Positions 43,256-43,654 of a stretch of 43,654 bases of DNA are shown piece by piece; position 1 is the first letter of the stretch, and the number at the start of each line of letters is the position of its first letter. Position numbers and translations under genes: made by a program. The notes beneath the pieces are model-generated. The model was not told where the DNA came from. It saw only the letters and a program-made list of their open reading frames with translations, and ran no database searches. This DNA comes from Anaerolineaceae bacterium (GTDB taxonomy: Bacteria > Chloroflexota > Anaerolineae > Anaerolineales > Anaerolineaceae), in contig JAHYJK010000010.1 of the NCBI GenBank assembly GCA_019429225.1, positions 1 to 43,654 of the forward strand, given 5' to 3'.

Positions 43256-43654
43256 AGGCGGATCTCCGCTGCTGAAGCGTGCGCATCCAACCCTTCAGCC
43301 TTAGCGATAATTGCTGCAGCTGGGGCAATTTGAGAAACCGTTTGATCATCCAAACCAATCAGGCTGATAATCTTTATAAAATCCCAGACGTTGATGGGGG
43401 AAGCAAATCTGGCTGATCCACTGGTGGGCATCACGTGACTTGGTCCGGCAACATAGTCGCCAAGCACTTCAAAGGAATTTTCCCCTATAAAGATACCACC
43501 GGCACAGGTAATTTTTTCTACCCAGCGCCAGGGTTCCTCAATAGCAAGGCAAAGATGTTCTGCCCCGTATGCATTTGCCAATGATATTGCTTCTTCTAAA
43601 TTGTTCGTAATGACAGCCCCTCCTCTGTTGAGAAAGGCTGAACGGATCATTTCC
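43252..43654 (-). CDS. hisD: Histidinol dehydrogenase, C-terminal part (partial)
   Basis: The last 134 codons of histidinol dehydrogenase are present; the gene starts beyond the right edge. The enzyme oxidises histidinol to histidine in two NAD-dependent steps. The stretch GGIFIGENSFEVLGDYVAGPSHVMPTSG contains the GPSHVMPT motif with the catalytic His region, and RFASPINVWDFIK follows, as in all HisD. The end is shared with hisC by 4 bases. hisG and hisZ, if they exist in this operon, would lie outside the window. Confidence 0.93.
   Translation of the reverse strand, partial: EMIRSAFLNRGGAVITNNLEEAISLANAYGAEHLCLAIEEPWRWVEKITCAGGIFIGENSFEVLGDYVAGPSHVMPTSGSARFASPINVWDFIKIISLIGLDDQTVSQIAPAAAIIAKAEGLDAHASAAEIRL

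Noticed and set aside
1-43654. CRISPR arrays, tRNA genes, insertion sequences or prophage
   Set aside because: No regularly spaced repeats, cloverleaf-like sequences, transposase or phage genes were visible on either strand.

Overview
This window looks like a piece of a moderately AT-rich bacterial chromosome, most likely an Anaerolineae-type Chloroflexota. That assignment is inferred from lipoproteins with long Thr/Pro linkers, a eukaryotic-type citrate synthase and the overall gene content; no rRNA or other marker gene is present to confirm it. Coding density is high. No intergenic gap exceeds about 300 bases. I saw no tRNA, rRNA, CRISPR array, transposase, prophage or attachment site, so this reads as ordinary chromosome with several unusual modules.

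Layout. 1-3000: end of coaX, a DegV fatty-acid-binding protein and glnS. 3100-9470: a compact redox locus read mostly leftwards. It holds a Crp/Fnr-type regulator (8789, rightwards), a small lipoprotein with a C-terminal CxxCH haem motif, a polytopic membrane protein, a 12-helix heme-copper-oxidase-like subunit that appears to lack the usual CuB ligands, a formylglycine-generating-enzyme-like lipoprotein, haem O synthase (ctaB) and another membrane protein. Three 5-4-5 inverted repeats sit at Crp/Fnr-like distances from promoters of this locus, which suggests a small self-contained regulon. 9600-13600: pstSCAB phosphate importer and a dCMP deaminase.

13640-21780: the oxidative arm of the TCA cycle as a divergent unit. 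icd-acnA run leftwards; an IclR regulator, citrate synthase and a 588-residue HPr-kinase/PEPCK-like P-loop protein run rightwards. Together the enzymes turn oxaloacetate and acetyl-CoA into 2-oxoglutarate. A strong promoter and a perfect GGGAC/GTCCC palindrome lie in the divergent gap. 21795-24660: cell-envelope proteins, namely an HtrA protease and two lipoproteins resembling M23 and M15 peptidases. 24700-27010: a ClC chloride transporter with CBS and TrkA-C domains.

27100-34800: a leftward carbohydrate operon made of GH38 alpha-mannosidase, a threonine synthase, an uncharacterised three-domain glycosidase-like protein and an MFS sugar-type transporter. 35077-38182: an ECF vitamin-type importer, with the S component facing its EcfT and fused EcfA-EcfA genes. 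38283-43654: a tightly coupled his operon (hisD-C-B-H-A-F-I-E), in which HisB carries an unusual N-terminal DJ-1/PfpI-like domain.

The best candidates for something undescribed are the CuB-less heme-copper-like locus with its regulon, the HprK-like protein tied to the TCA genes, and the DJ-1-HisB fusion.
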